A DNA stretch of 64,000 nt from an uncultured Pelagibacteraceae bacterium (GCA_902619675.1 CACNFA010000003.1:1-64000), one strand, 5' to 3'. Positions 47,948 through 58,577 are shown, counted from the first letter of the stretch. The notes: a model not told the origin generated them from the letters alone. Numbers and translations are program-made.

Positions 47948-48844
47948 CTACGGAACTAATAAATTTATAAATCTCTCTGTTTTTTGGATCTCAAGACTGT
48001 TTACGTAACCACAATTTTCACCATCAACCTGTGATAGAACTTTATTGTTTACACCATTTATTTTTAATCTGTTCAATTCTTTTTTAATTACACTTTTTGC
48101 AGGAGTTAAGTCGCCTTTGGTTAAAATTAACCAAACATAATAAAGTAATTTTATTCTGGTCAGGTCTTTAAATATGTAAGCCACTATCCTGTTTTCAAAT
48201 ATATTGGTATCATTTGTTATAGAATGGGGACCAGCATAGTATTTTGAATTAGTACATAAAATCCAATCAGCCATAATTTTTTCATTATCTACCTCAACCT
48301 CCATTTTATTATTTTTTAAAAATAAAAAATGCTGAAAACCTTTTAAAGCGAAAATTACTTTTCCAAGATACTTTTTAATATTAGTATTTATGGACTCAAC
48401 AATTCGAGAGTCAAAACCTACACCAGCCATCAAGAAAAAGTACTTATCATTTATTTTTGCTAATGAAATTTTCTTATGATTATCTGATACTAGGACGTTG
48501 TAAATCTCCTCCGCCTTTTTCTTAATTTGAGTTTCTATTTGTAAAATATTTGCAGTGCCAGCAGGTATGTATCCAACTAATTTGTCTTTTAGATTATCAC
48601 TTTTAAACATTTCATTAATACCAAAACATACGCTCCCGTCACCGCCAGCAAATACTAACCGATCAAATTTTTTATTAGACAATTCTTTAAATACATTCCT
48701 TGCATGATCTTCGCTTTCAGTTTTAAAAAGATCTACAATATGATTTTTTTCTAAAAGATTAATGACCTTGTTAATTAATTTAAGTTTTCTACCACCTGCT
48801 GCATTTGCGTTAAATATCACCGCAAAATTCAATTTTTTATTCAT
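47948..48844 (-). CDS. Diacylglycerol kinase-family lipid kinase (YegS/LCB5-like)
   Basis: NANAAGGRKLK, FAGGDGSVCFGINEM, IPAGTANIL. Confidence 0.9.
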   Translation of the reverse strand: MNKKLNFAVIFNANAAGGRKLKLINKVINLLEKNHIVDLFKTESEDHARNVFKELSNKKFDRLVFAGGDGSVCFGINEMFKSDNLKDKLVGYIPAGTANILQIETQIKKKAEEIYNVLVSDNHKKISLAKINDKYFFLMAGVGFDSRIVESINTNIKKYLGKVIFALKGFQHFLFLKNNKMEVEVDNEKIMADWILCTNSKYYAGPHSITNDTNIFENRIVAYIFKDLTRIKLLYYVWLILTKGDLTPAKSVIKKELNRLKINGVNNKVLSQVDGENCGYVNSLEIQKTERFINLLVP

Positions 48845-48845
48845 A

Positions 48846-48863
48846 TTTTAACAATTCTGTAAC
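48846..48863 (+). promoter_or_regulatory. Putative Pho box upstream of plcP-agt-like operon
   Basis: TTTTAAC-AATT-CTGTAAC; weak first half-site. Confidence 0.4.
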
Positions 48864-48908
48864 ATATTTATGATTCTACTTTTACTAGAGATTCGTTTTA
48901 TAAAAAAT

Positions 48909-49724
48909 ATGGAAACAATTCAAACTAAATCTAAGGGAAAGATTTTAAATTACAAAAGCATCTTTATTTCCGACTTGCACCTTGGGCATAGAAAAAGTGC
49001 AGCAAACAAATTATTAGAATTTTACAAACATTCAAGGTCAGAGAATTTATATCTTGTTGGTGATATCATTGATGTTTGGGCTTTAAAAACAAAATTTTAC
49101 TGGCCTCAAGAACATAATGATGTGATTCAAAAAACATTAAGAAAAGCAAGACATGGAACAAAAGTAAAATATATTGTTGGAAATCATGATGATGTCTTCA
49201 GAAAATTTTTACCATTACATTTTGGCGATATTGAAGTTGTAAATAGAGCCATACATGTAAGCTCAGATAATAAAAAGTATATTGTTGTTCATGGTGATGC
49301 CTGGGATGGAGTCATGAAATATGCTCCATGGTTATCAAAAGTAGGAGCTGTCGCTTATAGTTTTTTACTTGAGTTTAATGTTGTTATCAATTTTTTTAGA
49401 AGATTATTTAAAAAGGGTAATTGGTCTTTAGCAAAATATTTAAAACACAAAGTAAAGAACGCTGTAAAATATATAGGTGATTATGAAAAAACTTTAGCAA
49501 TTTATGCTAAAAGAAAAAATGTTGATGGCATAATTTGCGGCCATATTCATCATTCTGCCGATCAAGTCTTAGATGGTGTGAGATATTTAAATTGTGGTGA
49601 TTGGGTAGAAGGTGCAACTTTCTTAGTAGAACATTTTGATGGTCGCATGGAAGTTATTGACTGGGACAAAATCAGAGGTGATGTTGTTGATTACGAGCCG
49701 TATCTAAAAGTAGTAAATAAATAA
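48909..49724 (+). CDS. plcP: Calcineurin-like metallophosphoesterase, PlcP-like (UDP-diacylglucosamine pyrophosphatase family)
   Basis: ISDLHLGH, LVGDIIDVW, VGNHDD, VVHGD, CGHIHH; followed by a GT; start at METIQTK. Confidence 0.75.
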   Translation: METIQTKSKGKILNYKSIFISDLHLGHRKSAANKLLEFYKHSRSENLYLVGDIIDVWALKTKFYWPQEHNDVIQKTLRKARHGTKVKYIVGNHDDVFRKFLPLHFGDIEVVNRAIHVSSDNKKYIVVHGDAWDGVMKYAPWLSKVGAVAYSFLLEFNVVINFFRRLFKKGNWSLAKYLKHKVKNAVKYIGDYEKTLAIYAKRKNVDGIICGHIHHSADQVLDGVRYLNCGDWVEGATFLVEHFDGRMEVIDWDKIRGDVVDYEPYLKVVNK

Positions 49725-50732
49725 ATGAAGATTTTAATCGTTACTGATGCCTGGTATCCGCAAGTGAACGGTGTTTGTAGAACTTTAAAAAATCTTGGCG
49801 ATGAATTAAAAAAAATTGGACATCAGGTTGAATATATTGAACCTAATCAATTTTTTACTGTGCCAATGCCAAAATATAATGAAATAAAACTTTCTCTTAA
49901 TGTTTGGCCTAGAGTAGGCAGATTAATTTCTAAAGCTGATGCTGACATAATTCACATAGCTACAGAAGGTCCGATAGGAATATTTGCAAAAAGATATTGT
50001 GTAAAAAGTAAGCTTAAGTTTACCACGTCTTACCATACTCAATTTGATAAATATTTGAAGCTATACTATCCTTATTTGCCAATTAAGCTTGCTCAAAAGT
50101 TCCTTAAAGGATTTCACTCAAAGGCGGAAAAAATTTTAGTAACAACTCAGTCGATGAAAGATGAACTTCAAGAAATTGGTTTTGAAAAGGATAAGATGGT
50201 TGTTTGGACTAGAGGAGCAAACCACGGGGCATTTCAAAAGCCTAAAAAGATTAATTTAGAGTATAAAAGACCAATTTATCTTTATGTGGGAAGAGTATCT
50301 ATTGAAAAGAATATAAGAGCATTTCTGGATTTAGATTTAGAAGGTACGAAATTAGTTGTCGGTAAAGGACCTGATTTAGATAAACTAAAAAAAGAATATC
50401 CTGAAGCGATATTTAAAGGAGAGAGAACAAATGGTGAGCTTGCAAGTTACTTTGCTTCTTCTGATGTTTTTGTTTTCCCGAGCAAAACAGATACTTTTGG
50501 AATTGTAATTATAGAAGCTTTAAAATGTGGATTGCCAGTAGCCGCTTACCCAGTAGCAGGACCAAAAGATATTTTTAACGGTACAAACATTGGCTCGTTA
50601 AACAACGATCTTAAAAAAGCAGCACTTGAAGCTCTTAAGTCAGATAGAAGCGCTTGCATTGAGCATGCAAAAAAATATACCTGGGAAAATTGCGCAAAAA
50701 TCTTTTTAAATAGTGCGGTATCAAACCGCTAA
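49725..50732 (+). CDS. agt: GT4/GT1-fold glycosyltransferase, Agt-like diacylglycerol glycosyltransferase
   Basis: TDAWYPQVNGVCRTL; FVFPSKTDTFGIVIIEALKCGLPVAAYPV; contiguous with PlcP-like gene. Confidence 0.75.
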   Translation: MKILIVTDAWYPQVNGVCRTLKNLGDELKKIGHQVEYIEPNQFFTVPMPKYNEIKLSLNVWPRVGRLISKADADIIHIATEGPIGIFAKRYCVKSKLKFTTSYHTQFDKYLKLYYPYLPIKLAQKFLKGFHSKAEKILVTTQSMKDELQEIGFEKDKMVVWTRGANHGAFQKPKKINLEYKRPIYLYVGRVSIEKNIRAFLDLDLEGTKLVVGKGPDLDKLKKEYPEAIFKGERTNGELASYFASSDVFVFPSKTDTFGIVIIEALKCGLPVAAYPVAGPKDIFNGTNIGSLNNDLKKAALEALKSDRSACIEHAKKYTWENCAKIFLNSAVSNR

Positions 50733-50774
50733 AAAATATTTCTTTAGTCTATATCTTTAAAGTATAATCAAATC

Positions 50775-51971
50775 ATGGAATTATTATTTTACTCTCTTGC
50801 TGGAATAATTGTGATCGTAGTAATTGCAGTATCCAGAAAATCAATTGTAGCAGGTATGGAGGCAAGATCCGATATTAAGAGAGAGAACAAACCAAGTAAT
50901 AATGAAGAGGGAATAGAAGACATCACCAATGAAAATATTGAAAAAACTAATGAGCAAGTAAAGATTATAAATCAAATCGATGATCTAATTTTAATTGTAG
51001 ATAAATTTAAAAATATCAAATTTTTTAATAGTAGTGCAAAAAAAAAATTTGGAGAAAATAATTTAAATAAGCACGTGGCTACTTTATTGAGAGTTCCTGA
51101 TTTACTCCAAAATATTGATTTAGTGCTTTTAAAAAAAGAGACAATTACTATGGATTTAGAATTATCCTCTCCCTCATTTCAGTTCTTTAAAGTTCATCTA
51201 TTCTCTGGACCGACCTCATATGTCGATGATCCTGACTCAGTTGTTTTATTTCTAAAAGATTTAACTGATATTATAAAAGCGCAAAGGTTCAAATCTGATT
51301 TTGTAGCCAATGTAAGCCATGAACTTAAAACGCCTTTAGTTTCTATTAAAGGATTTCTAGAAACTATAAGCGGACATGCGAAAGATGATTTAGAAGCACA
51401 AAAAAAATTCATACCGATAATGCTTGAGCAAGCTGATAGGATGGAAAGCTTAATTAAAGATTTACTTTCATTAAGTAGAATTGAGTTAGAGGAACATATA
51501 CAGCCTCAAGATAAAGTAAATTTAAAAGAAATTTTAAGTAACGTTGAAGACATCCATCAAAAAAATTTAAAATCTTTTGAATTTAAAAATAATGTAAAAG
51601 ATGATTTCTTTATTAAAGGCGATCATGAAAAATTAATTGAAGTTTTTTCAAATATTATTGATAACAGTATAAAATATTCAGAAAAAAATAAAAAGATCGA
51701 GGTTAATTGTGGGCAAGGTACTGGAAAAGTAATAGGAGACTCTTATACCGTGTCCATTAAAGATAATGGTATTGGAATTCCAACTGAACAACTTCCGAGA
51801 ATTACAGAAAGATTTTTTAGAGTTGATGCAGCTAAAAGTAAAAAAGTTGGTGGCACTGGACTTGGAATGGCGATCGTGAAGCACATTGTTAATCAGCATA
51901 GAGGTGAGTTAGAAATAAAAAGTGAGACTCAAAGGGGCACCGAAATAAAGGTTCACTTTTCTAAATTTTAG
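50775..51971 (+). CDS. phoR: Phosphate regulon sensor histidine kinase
   Basis: FVANVSHELKTPLVSIKGFLETI; HATPase_c motifs; upstream of pst. Confidence 0.9.
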   Translation: MELLFYSLAGIIVIVVIAVSRKSIVAGMEARSDIKRENKPSNNEEGIEDITNENIEKTNEQVKIINQIDDLILIVDKFKNIKFFNSSAKKKFGENNLNKHVATLLRVPDLLQNIDLVLLKKETITMDLELSSPSFQFFKVHLFSGPTSYVDDPDSVVLFLKDLTDIIKAQRFKSDFVANVSHELKTPLVSIKGFLETISGHAKDDLEAQKKFIPIMLEQADRMESLIKDLLSLSRIELEEHIQPQDKVNLKEILSNVEDIHQKNLKSFEFKNNVKDDFFIKGDHEKLIEVFSNIIDNSIKYSEKNKKIEVNCGQGTGKVIGDSYTVSIKDNGIGIPTEQLPRITERFFRVDAAKSKKVGGTGLGMAIVKHIVNQHRGELEIKSETQRGTEIKVHFSKF

Positions 51972-52034
51972 CAAATATCACAATTTTATTAAATTATGTC
52001 TTGAGATAGACAGCAAAATAGTTAAAATTCTAGT

Positions 52035-52646
52035 ATGACTAGAATAACAAATTATATAATTCTGGTTTTATTAACTTTAACTTTTACAACTGTTAAGGCA
52101 GATGTAAACTTAATTGAGAAAACTTTACGTTCTCAACCTCTTACAGTTTTTGATCTTGGACTTTTAAGACTTAAAAACGATCTTAGGCAAGCTAAAAACG
52201 ATTTAGTTCTTGAAGTAGATAATAAAAATGTATCTACAATTTATACTGAAGCTTTATTTTCTAGAAGAGACGATGGAATTCAATTAATTGTGTCAGCACC
52301 GATGAGCACTCATTTAAATGCTAACTCGTACATGGTGGACTCAATTAAATGTAGAAAAATTTTTGAAAAAGTTAAAAATAATCTTTTAAAAGGACAAAAC
52401 GAGAGCAATATGATTCACTCAAAAGCTGCATCTTATTTAAGTGAAGTATTCACCGCTCCAACACAATGGAATGCTTGGAGATATGATAAAGGTTTTACAC
52501 AAAAATTAGTTAACTTTGTACAACTAGAAGTTACATTAAAGCCAACTCAATCCTACGCAGTTAAAAATAAAGTAAGACCTTTTAGTTGCGGAGGGTCTTT
52601 AGCCTCTGATTATCAACAAATCGAGATAACTAGAAAGTTCAACTAA
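52035..52646 (+). CDS. Exported protein of unknown function between phoR and pstS
   Basis: 203 aa with N-terminal signal peptide. Confidence 0.6.
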   Translation: MTRITNYIILVLLTLTFTTVKADVNLIEKTLRSQPLTVFDLGLLRLKNDLRQAKNDLVLEVDNKNVSTIYTEALFSRRDDGIQLIVSAPMSTHLNANSYMVDSIKCRKIFEKVKNNLLKGQNESNMIHSKAASYLSEVFTAPTQWNAWRYDKGFTQKLVNFVQLEVTLKPTQSYAVKNKVRPFSCGGSLASDYQQIEITRKFN

Positions 52647-52667
52647 AAAGTTATCATTTTAATAAAT

Positions 52668-52685
52668 TTGTAACACATCTGTAAT
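52668..52685 (+). promoter_or_regulatory. Pho box upstream of pstS
   Basis: TTGTAAC-ACAT-CTGTAAT, two 7-mers separated by 4 nt (PhoB consensus CTGTCAT-N4-CTGTCAT). Confidence 0.65.
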
Positions 52686-52753
52686 ATTTAAGAGTCCTCT
52701 TAATTCTATGAATCCAATGTTTGTTAATTAATTAATAAATGAAAGGATAAACA

Positions 52754-53758
52754 ATGAGAAAACTATCAATCGCTTTGGCTTCATTAGTTGCAATGTTAGT
52801 TGTAACTTCTGCTCAAGCTAGAGATCAGATTAAAATCGTAGGTTCTTCAACTGTATTCCCTTATGCAACAATCGTTGCTGAAAGGTTTGGTTCGTCTGGT
52901 AAATTTAAAACACCAGTAATCGAGTCAACAGGAACAGGTGGTGGAGCTAAATTATTCTGTGCCGGTGTTGGTACAGAGCACCCAGACGTAACAAATGCAT
53001 CTAGAGCCATGAAGGCTAAAGAGTACGCGCTATGTCAAAAAAATGGTGTTGAAGAAATCGTAGAGATTACAGTTGGTAATGATGGAATAACGTTAGCTTA
53101 TTCTAAAGATGCTAAACCAGTAAACTTTACAAAAAAACAATTATGGGCAGCATTAGCAAAAGAAGTTGCTAAAGATGGTAAGTTAGTACCGAATCCATAT
53201 AAAAAATGGAGCGATATTGACTCTTCATTACCAAACTACCCAATTAAAGTGATGGTACCTCCAGGAACATCAGGAACAAGAGATGCCTGGAATTCATTAG
53301 TAATGAAAAAAGGTATCGATGATGCTTCTAAAAAAGCTGGCGCTAAATATAAAGCACTAAGAGAAGACGGTGCGGTAATTGAAGTTGGTGAAAACGACTC
53401 ACTAATTATTCAAAAACTAGCTGCTGATAAAGAAATGTTTGGTTTCTTTGGTTTCAGTTATTTCTTAGCTGCAAAAGATAAATTGCAAGCTGCAAGCATT
53501 GAAGGTGGTCAACCAAGCTTAAAATCTATTCAAGATTATAGCTATGCAGTTGCAAGACCTTTATTCTTCTATGTGAAAAAAGCTCACGTGGGCGTTGTAC
53601 CTGGCTTACATGAATTCGTAAAAGAGTTCACAAGTAAAAAAGCTATGGGTAAAAAAGGTTATTTAACTGATATCGGGCTAGTACCCCTAGATGGCAAGTT
53701 ATACAAAACATCTAGAACTAACGCTACGAAGTTAGTTAACATGCCTGCTAAGAAGTAG
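52754..53758 (+). CDS. pstS: Phosphate ABC transporter substrate-binding protein
   Basis: IKIVGSSTVFPYA..ESTGTGGGAKLFCAG; MVPPGTSGTRDAWNSL. Confidence 0.95.
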   Translation: MRKLSIALASLVAMLVVTSAQARDQIKIVGSSTVFPYATIVAERFGSSGKFKTPVIESTGTGGGAKLFCAGVGTEHPDVTNASRAMKAKEYALCQKNGVEEIVEITVGNDGITLAYSKDAKPVNFTKKQLWAALAKEVAKDGKLVPNPYKKWSDIDSSLPNYPIKVMVPPGTSGTRDAWNSLVMKKGIDDASKKAGAKYKALREDGAVIEVGENDSLIIQKLAADKEMFGFFGFSYFLAAKDKLQAASIEGGQPSLKSIQDYSYAVARPLFFYVKKAHVGVVPGLHEFVKEFTSKKAMGKKGYLTDIGLVPLDGKLYKTSRTNATKLVNMPAKK

Positions 53759-53773
53759 TAGTATCAATTAAAC

Positions 53774-53800
53774 AAAAAGGGGGTATTTTACCCCCTTTTT
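53774..53800 (+). terminator. Intra-operon terminator/attenuator between pstS and pstC
   Basis: AAAAAGGGGGTA-TTT-TACCCCCTTTTT. Confidence 0.8.
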
Positions 53801-53817
53801 ATCTCTGGAAGCTCAAT

Positions 53818-55194
53818 ATGAATTTAATACTTGTAACTTTTATTATTCTCTTAGCTTTCACAAGTTATTATTTCGGTAGAAAAAAAGCTCTAGTTATTCA
53901 ATCATCACAAAGACTTACGGCATTACCAAAATTTTATGGATATTATTTAGCTGCTTGGTGTGCTGCACCAGCATTAATAATTTTTGCTCTTTGGTCAGTT
54001 TTTGAACCATCAATAGTTAAAACATTTATTTTACAAGATTACACTGATCAGAACTTAACTAAAAATGAGCTTCAGCTTATTTACACAAAGGTTAAAGCAT
54101 TAGCCGCAGGAACTTACACGGGAAATATTACTAATTTTCTAGATGAGTCTGCTAATAAGTACATTCAATTAAAAGGAATAGCTAACAGCGCTAAAGTAGC
54201 AATTATTTTAGCAATTTTAATTTTCTCTCTGAGTTTTGCATATAGATCTGTTCAGAAAAATGATCGCATGAGAGAACCAGTAGAAATTTTTCTTAAATGG
54301 GTGTTATTTGTTGCATCATTAGGCGCAGTTTTAGTTACAATTGGAATAGTTTTTTCACTTTTATTCGAAGCGATTAGGTTTTTTCAAGCAGTAAAAATCT
54401 TTGACTTTATATTCGGAACTCATTGGTATCCTGCTAAAACTTTTGTAAGAGATGGTCAACCAGATCCTGAATTAATGAAGGATGCTTTCGGAGCTGTGCC
54501 TTTATTTGCTGGAACTTTTTTTATTGCTTTTATTGCAATGTGTGTTGCCATCCCCATAGGTTTGCTGAGTGGGATATATCTATCTGAGTATGCTGGAAGA
54601 GGTGTAAGAAAATATGCTAAACCTATTATTGAGATTTTAGCTGGTATTCCAACAGTGGTATATGGTTTTTTTGCAGCTTTAACCGTCGGTCCTTTTGTTA
54701 AAGAAATAGGTAATGCTATGGGCTTAGAAGTTTCAGCGGAGAGCGCTTTAGCTGCAGGAGCAGTTATGGGAGTAATGATAATTCCTTTTATTTCAAGTCT
54801 AAGCGATGACGTTATGACGGCAGTACCTCAAAATTTAAGAGATGGAAGTTACGCAATGGGCGCAACAAAATCTGAAACTGTAAAAAAAGTAATTTTTCCA
54901 GCAGCCCTACCTGGTATCGTAGGTTCGATACTTTTAGCAGTATCGAGAGCGGTGGGAGAAACAATGATTGTTGTAATGGCCTCAGGACTAGCGGCTAATC
55001 TTACAATGAATCCACTTGAGTCAACTTCTACCATTACAGCGCAAATTGTAGTAATTTTAATTGGAGACCAACAATTTGGAGATCCAAAAACTCAATCAGC
55101 TTTTGCATTAGGAATATCTTTATTTATAGTAACTTTATTCTTAAATGTAATCGCTCTTTCAGTTGTTAAAAAATATAGGGAAAAATATGAATAG
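53818..55194 (+). CDS. pstC: Phosphate ABC transporter permease PstC
   Basis: Binding-protein-dependent permease; LLSGIYLSEYAGRGVRKYAKP; order in pst cluster. Confidence 0.93.
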   Translation: MNLILVTFIILLAFTSYYFGRKKALVIQSSQRLTALPKFYGYYLAAWCAAPALIIFALWSVFEPSIVKTFILQDYTDQNLTKNELQLIYTKVKALAAGTYTGNITNFLDESANKYIQLKGIANSAKVAIILAILIFSLSFAYRSVQKNDRMREPVEIFLKWVLFVASLGAVLVTIGIVFSLLFEAIRFFQAVKIFDFIFGTHWYPAKTFVRDGQPDPELMKDAFGAVPLFAGTFFIAFIAMCVAIPIGLLSGIYLSEYAGRGVRKYAKPIIEILAGIPTVVYGFFAALTVGPFVKEIGNAMGLEVSAESALAAGAVMGVMIIPFISSLSDDVMTAVPQNLRDGSYAMGATKSETVKKVIFPAALPGIVGSILLAVSRAVGETMIVVMASGLAANLTMNPLESTSTITAQIVVILIGDQQFGDPKTQSAFALGISLFIVTLFLNVIALSVVKKYREKYE

Positions 55195-56458
55195 TTTTAA
55201 GAAAAATTTATTAAAAAAAAGATATAACGCTGAAAGAAGATTTCAATGGTATGGCAAAATAGCTATAGGATTAGCTTTAAGCTTTTTAGCAGTTTTTATG
55301 TTTCAGATATTTTCAAAAGGTTACTCAGCTTTCCAAAAAACTTGGATAGTAACAGAAGTTCATTATGATAAAGAATTACTTTTAATCGATGCAGAAAGCC
55401 CATCAAAAGATGATTTAGAAAATGCAGACTATTATGATGTTGCTTACAAAGCTATGACCTCATTAGATCCTGGACTTCCTGAAGAAGAGGATCGTCAATT
55501 GATACAAATGGTTTCGTATAAATATGAGGCAGAGGTTAAAGATCTACTTTTAAAAAATCCAGACTATCTAGGTAAAATAGTGCCCATAAAATTAACAGCT
55601 TCTGATGATGTTGATCAAGTTCATAAGGGAAATTATCCAAGAGATATTCCTGAGGAGAATAGAAGAGTAAATGATTACCAGTTGCAGATTTACGATATGC
55701 TTAATGAAAGAGGAGATATTTTATCAGAGTTTAACATTAGTTTTTTTACAAGTCCTGATTCAAGAGAGGCAGAACTAGCAGGTATAGCTAGCTCGTTTAT
55801 GGGAACAGTTTTTAGTATACTAGTATGTTTAGCGTTTTCATTTCCTGTTGCAGTGTTAGCTGCAATTTATCTCGAGGAATTCGCACCAAAAAATAAATTT
55901 ACAGATTTTATAGAAGTAAACATTAATAATTTAGCAGCTGTTCCATCGATAGTATTTGGTTTGCTAGGTCTTGGTGTTTTATTAGCAGTTTTTAATTTAC
56001 CAAGATCGACACCACTTGTTGGAGGAATTACTTTGTCTCTTATGACATTACCAACAATAATTATTGCTGCAAGAGCTTCTTTAAAAGCTGTTCCCCCAAG
56101 TATAAGAGAAGCTGCTTTAGCGATGGGTGCAAGTAATATGCAAACAACCATGCATCATACTGTGCCACTATCAATGCCTGGAACTTTATCTGGAACGATA
56201 ATTGGCTTGGCTCAAGCTTTAGGGGAAACAGCCCCTTTAATTTTAATAGGAATGGTTGCTTTTGTGAATACAATACCTGGTACGCCAGTTGATCCTGCTG
56301 CAAGTTTACCAGTTCAGATATATATATGGTCAGAAAGTGCTGAGAGGGGTTTCGTTGAAAAAGTATCTGCATGTATTATGGTGCTTCTAGCTTTTTTAAT
56401 TTTAATGAACTTGGCAGCTCAAATCGTTAGACACAAATTTGAAAAGAAATGGAGTTAA
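55187..56458 (+). CDS. pstA: Phosphate ABC transporter permease PstA
   Basis: AAIYLEEFAPKNKFTDFIEVNINNLAAVPSIVFGLLGL; ATG 55187 overlaps pstC stop. Confidence 0.93.
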   Translation: MNSFKKNLLKKRYNAERRFQWYGKIAIGLALSFLAVFMFQIFSKGYSAFQKTWIVTEVHYDKELLLIDAESPSKDDLENADYYDVAYKAMTSLDPGLPEEEDRQLIQMVSYKYEAEVKDLLLKNPDYLGKIVPIKLTASDDVDQVHKGNYPRDIPEENRRVNDYQLQIYDMLNERGDILSEFNISFFTSPDSREAELAGIASSFMGTVFSILVCLAFSFPVAVLAAIYLEEFAPKNKFTDFIEVNINNLAAVPSIVFGLLGLGVLLAVFNLPRSTPLVGGITLSLMTLPTIIIAARASLKAVPPSIREAALAMGASNMQTTMHHTVPLSMPGTLSGTIIGLAQALGETAPLILIGMVAFVNTIPGTPVDPAASLPVQIYIWSESAERGFVEKVSACIMVLLAFLILMNLAAQIVRHKFEKKWS

Positions 56459-57214
56459 ATGAGTAAAATAAAAGCGGAAAATGTAAATGTTTATTACGGA
56501 TCCAAACAGGCATTATTTGACGTCTCTATAGATATAGCAGAAAAAGAAGTTACAGCTTTAATTGGACCATCTGGGTGTGGAAAGTCTACTTTCTTAAGAT
56601 GCTTGAACAGGATGAACGACGTCATAGAAATTTGTAGAGTTGAAGGCAGTATTAAAATGGACAACCTAGAACTGAATTCAAGAAAGTTAGATGTTGTGAG
56701 ACTTAGGGAGAACGTTGGTATGGTTTTTCAAAAACCCAATCCATTCCCTAAAACAATTTATGAAAATGTAGCTTATGGTCCTACTATTCACGGTATTGCA
56801 CAGAGCAAAGAAGAAATGGATCAAATAGTTGAAACAAGTTTGAAAAAAGCTGCCTTGTGGAACGAAGTTAAAGATAGACTTGATGAAATCGGAACTGGCT
56901 TATCAGGAGGTCAACAGCAACGACTATGTATTGCTAGAGCTATATCTGTAAGTCCAGAAGTGATTCTTATGGACGAACCATGTTCAGCGCTTGACCCAAT
57001 AGCAACAGCTCAAATTGAAGAACTTATAGATGATCTTAAAAAAGAGGTCACAATTGTGATAGTTACCCACTCAATGTCACAAGCAGCTAGGGTATCTCAA
57101 AAAACAGGTTTCTTTCATTTGGGAAAACTTATAGAATTTGGACCAACAGATAAAATATTTAAAAATCCTGAAAATCAGCAAACTCAGGATTATATTACAG
57201 GAAGGTTTGGTTAA
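56459..57214 (+). CDS. pstB: Phosphate ABC transporter ATP-binding protein
   Basis: [33 protein letters not shown]. Confidence 0.96.
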   Translation: MSKIKAENVNVYYGSKQALFDVSIDIAEKEVTALIGPSGCGKSTFLRCLNRMNDVIEICRVEGSIKMDNLELNSRKLDVVRLRENVGMVFQKPNPFPKTIYENVAYGPTIHGIAQSKEEMDQIVETSLKKAALWNEVKDRLDEIGTGLSGGQQQRLCIARAISVSPEVILMDEPCSALDPIATAQIEELIDDLKKEVTIVIVTHSMSQAARVSQKTGFFHLGKLIEFGPTDKIFKNPENQQTQDYITGRFG

Positions 57215-57894
57215 TGAGTGAAAAACCGCACATTGTAAAATCTTACGAAGAGCAACTTCAGTTATTAAAAGATACAATAGTGAAAATGGGAACTGGAGTT
57301 GAGAAACAGCTTGAAAACACTATTCAATCTTTAGTTAAAAAAGACATTAGTTTAGCAGAAAAATCTATCAAAGATGACGAATTGACTGATAAGTATGAAA
57401 TAAATATAGAAGAGCAAGTTGTAAATTTGATTGCCTTAAGGCAACCTATGGCAATAGATTTAAGAGAAACAGTTGTTGCCTTAAAAGTTTCTTCAGACTT
57501 AGAGAGAATTGGTGATTTAGCAAAAAACATCTCAAAACGATTAACTAAAATTGGAACTGATTTACCTAATGATATTACTAAAAATTTCGAAATAGCTGGT
57601 TTAAAAGCATCAAAACAAGTCAATGCAGTTTTAAATTCGTATTTACATAGAGCTAAAGATACAGCAGTAAATGTTTGGAATTCTGATGAAGAAATAGATC
57701 AAATGACTAATTCTAATATGGAAGCTGCAGTAAAGCATTTAGAAAAAAATAAAAACGATGTACAAAAAGTAACCCAACTACTTTTCATGCTTAAAAATAT
57801 TGAGAGGATTGGAGATCATGCAACCAATATTGCAGAGCAAGTTTATTTTCTGATTACAGGAGATTATTTAGAGGGAGACCGACCAAAAGGATAA
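57214..57894 (+). CDS. phoU: Phosphate uptake regulator PhoU
   Basis: Two PhoU helical repeats: DLERIGDLAKNI, NIERIGDHATNIAEQV. Confidence 0.95.
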   Translation: MSEKPHIVKSYEEQLQLLKDTIVKMGTGVEKQLENTIQSLVKKDISLAEKSIKDDELTDKYEINIEEQVVNLIALRQPMAIDLRETVVALKVSSDLERIGDLAKNISKRLTKIGTDLPNDITKNFEIAGLKASKQVNAVLNSYLHRAKDTAVNVWNSDEEIDQMTNSNMEAAVKHLEKNKNDVQKVTQLLFMLKNIERIGDHATNIAEQVYFLITGDYLEGDRPKG

Positions 57895-58577
57895 TGAGGG
57901 CAAATTTATTCATTGTTGAAGATGAAATACCCATCGTAACTTTACTTAAATACAATTTAGAAAAAGAGGGTCACAAAGTTGATTATGCAGTCAATGGAGA
58001 AGACGCTATTAGAAATATAAAGGAAAAAAATCCTGATTTAATTTTATTAGATTGGATGTTGCCAGATATTTCAGGTGTTGAAGTCTGTAAAAATTTGAAA
58101 AGAAGCAATCTTCACAAAAATATCCCAATCATTATGTTAACAGCCAAAGGTGAGGAAGAAGACAAACTTAAAGGATTTGAAACAGGAGCTGATGACTACG
58201 TAACTAAGCCATTCAGCCAAAAAGAACTTATTGCAAGAGTTAACGCTTTATTAAAGAGATCTAAACCAAGTGTTGCCGCTGATGTTGTAGTATTTGAGGA
58301 TCTTAAAGTAGATAGAGTTCAACGAAGAGTTTATAGAGCAGATAAACAAGTTATAGTCGGCCCAACCGAATTTAAACTAATTGATTTTTTAATAAAGAAT
58401 CCAAAAAGAGTATATTCGCGTGAGCAACTTCTAAATTCTGTATGGGGAGATGATATTTATGTTGAGTCCAGAACTATAGATGTTCATATAAGAAGACTAA
58501 GAAAAGCAATAAATATTGATGGCAAGAAAGATCTTATCAGAACAGTAAGATCTGCTGGCTATTCCTTAGATGTTTGA
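57894..58577 (+). CDS. phoB: Phosphate regulon response regulator PhoB
   Basis: Receiver DWMLPDISG, TAKGEEEDK; OmpR-type wHTH RTVRSAGYSLD. Confidence 0.95.
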   Translation: MRANLFIVEDEIPIVTLLKYNLEKEGHKVDYAVNGEDAIRNIKEKNPDLILLDWMLPDISGVEVCKNLKRSNLHKNIPIIMLTAKGEEEDKLKGFETGADDYVTKPFSQKELIARVNALLKRSKPSVAADVVVFEDLKVDRVQRRVYRADKQVIVGPTEFKLIDFLIKNPKRVYSREQLLNSVWGDDIYVESRTIDVHIRRLRKAINIDGKKDLIRTVRSAGYSLDV

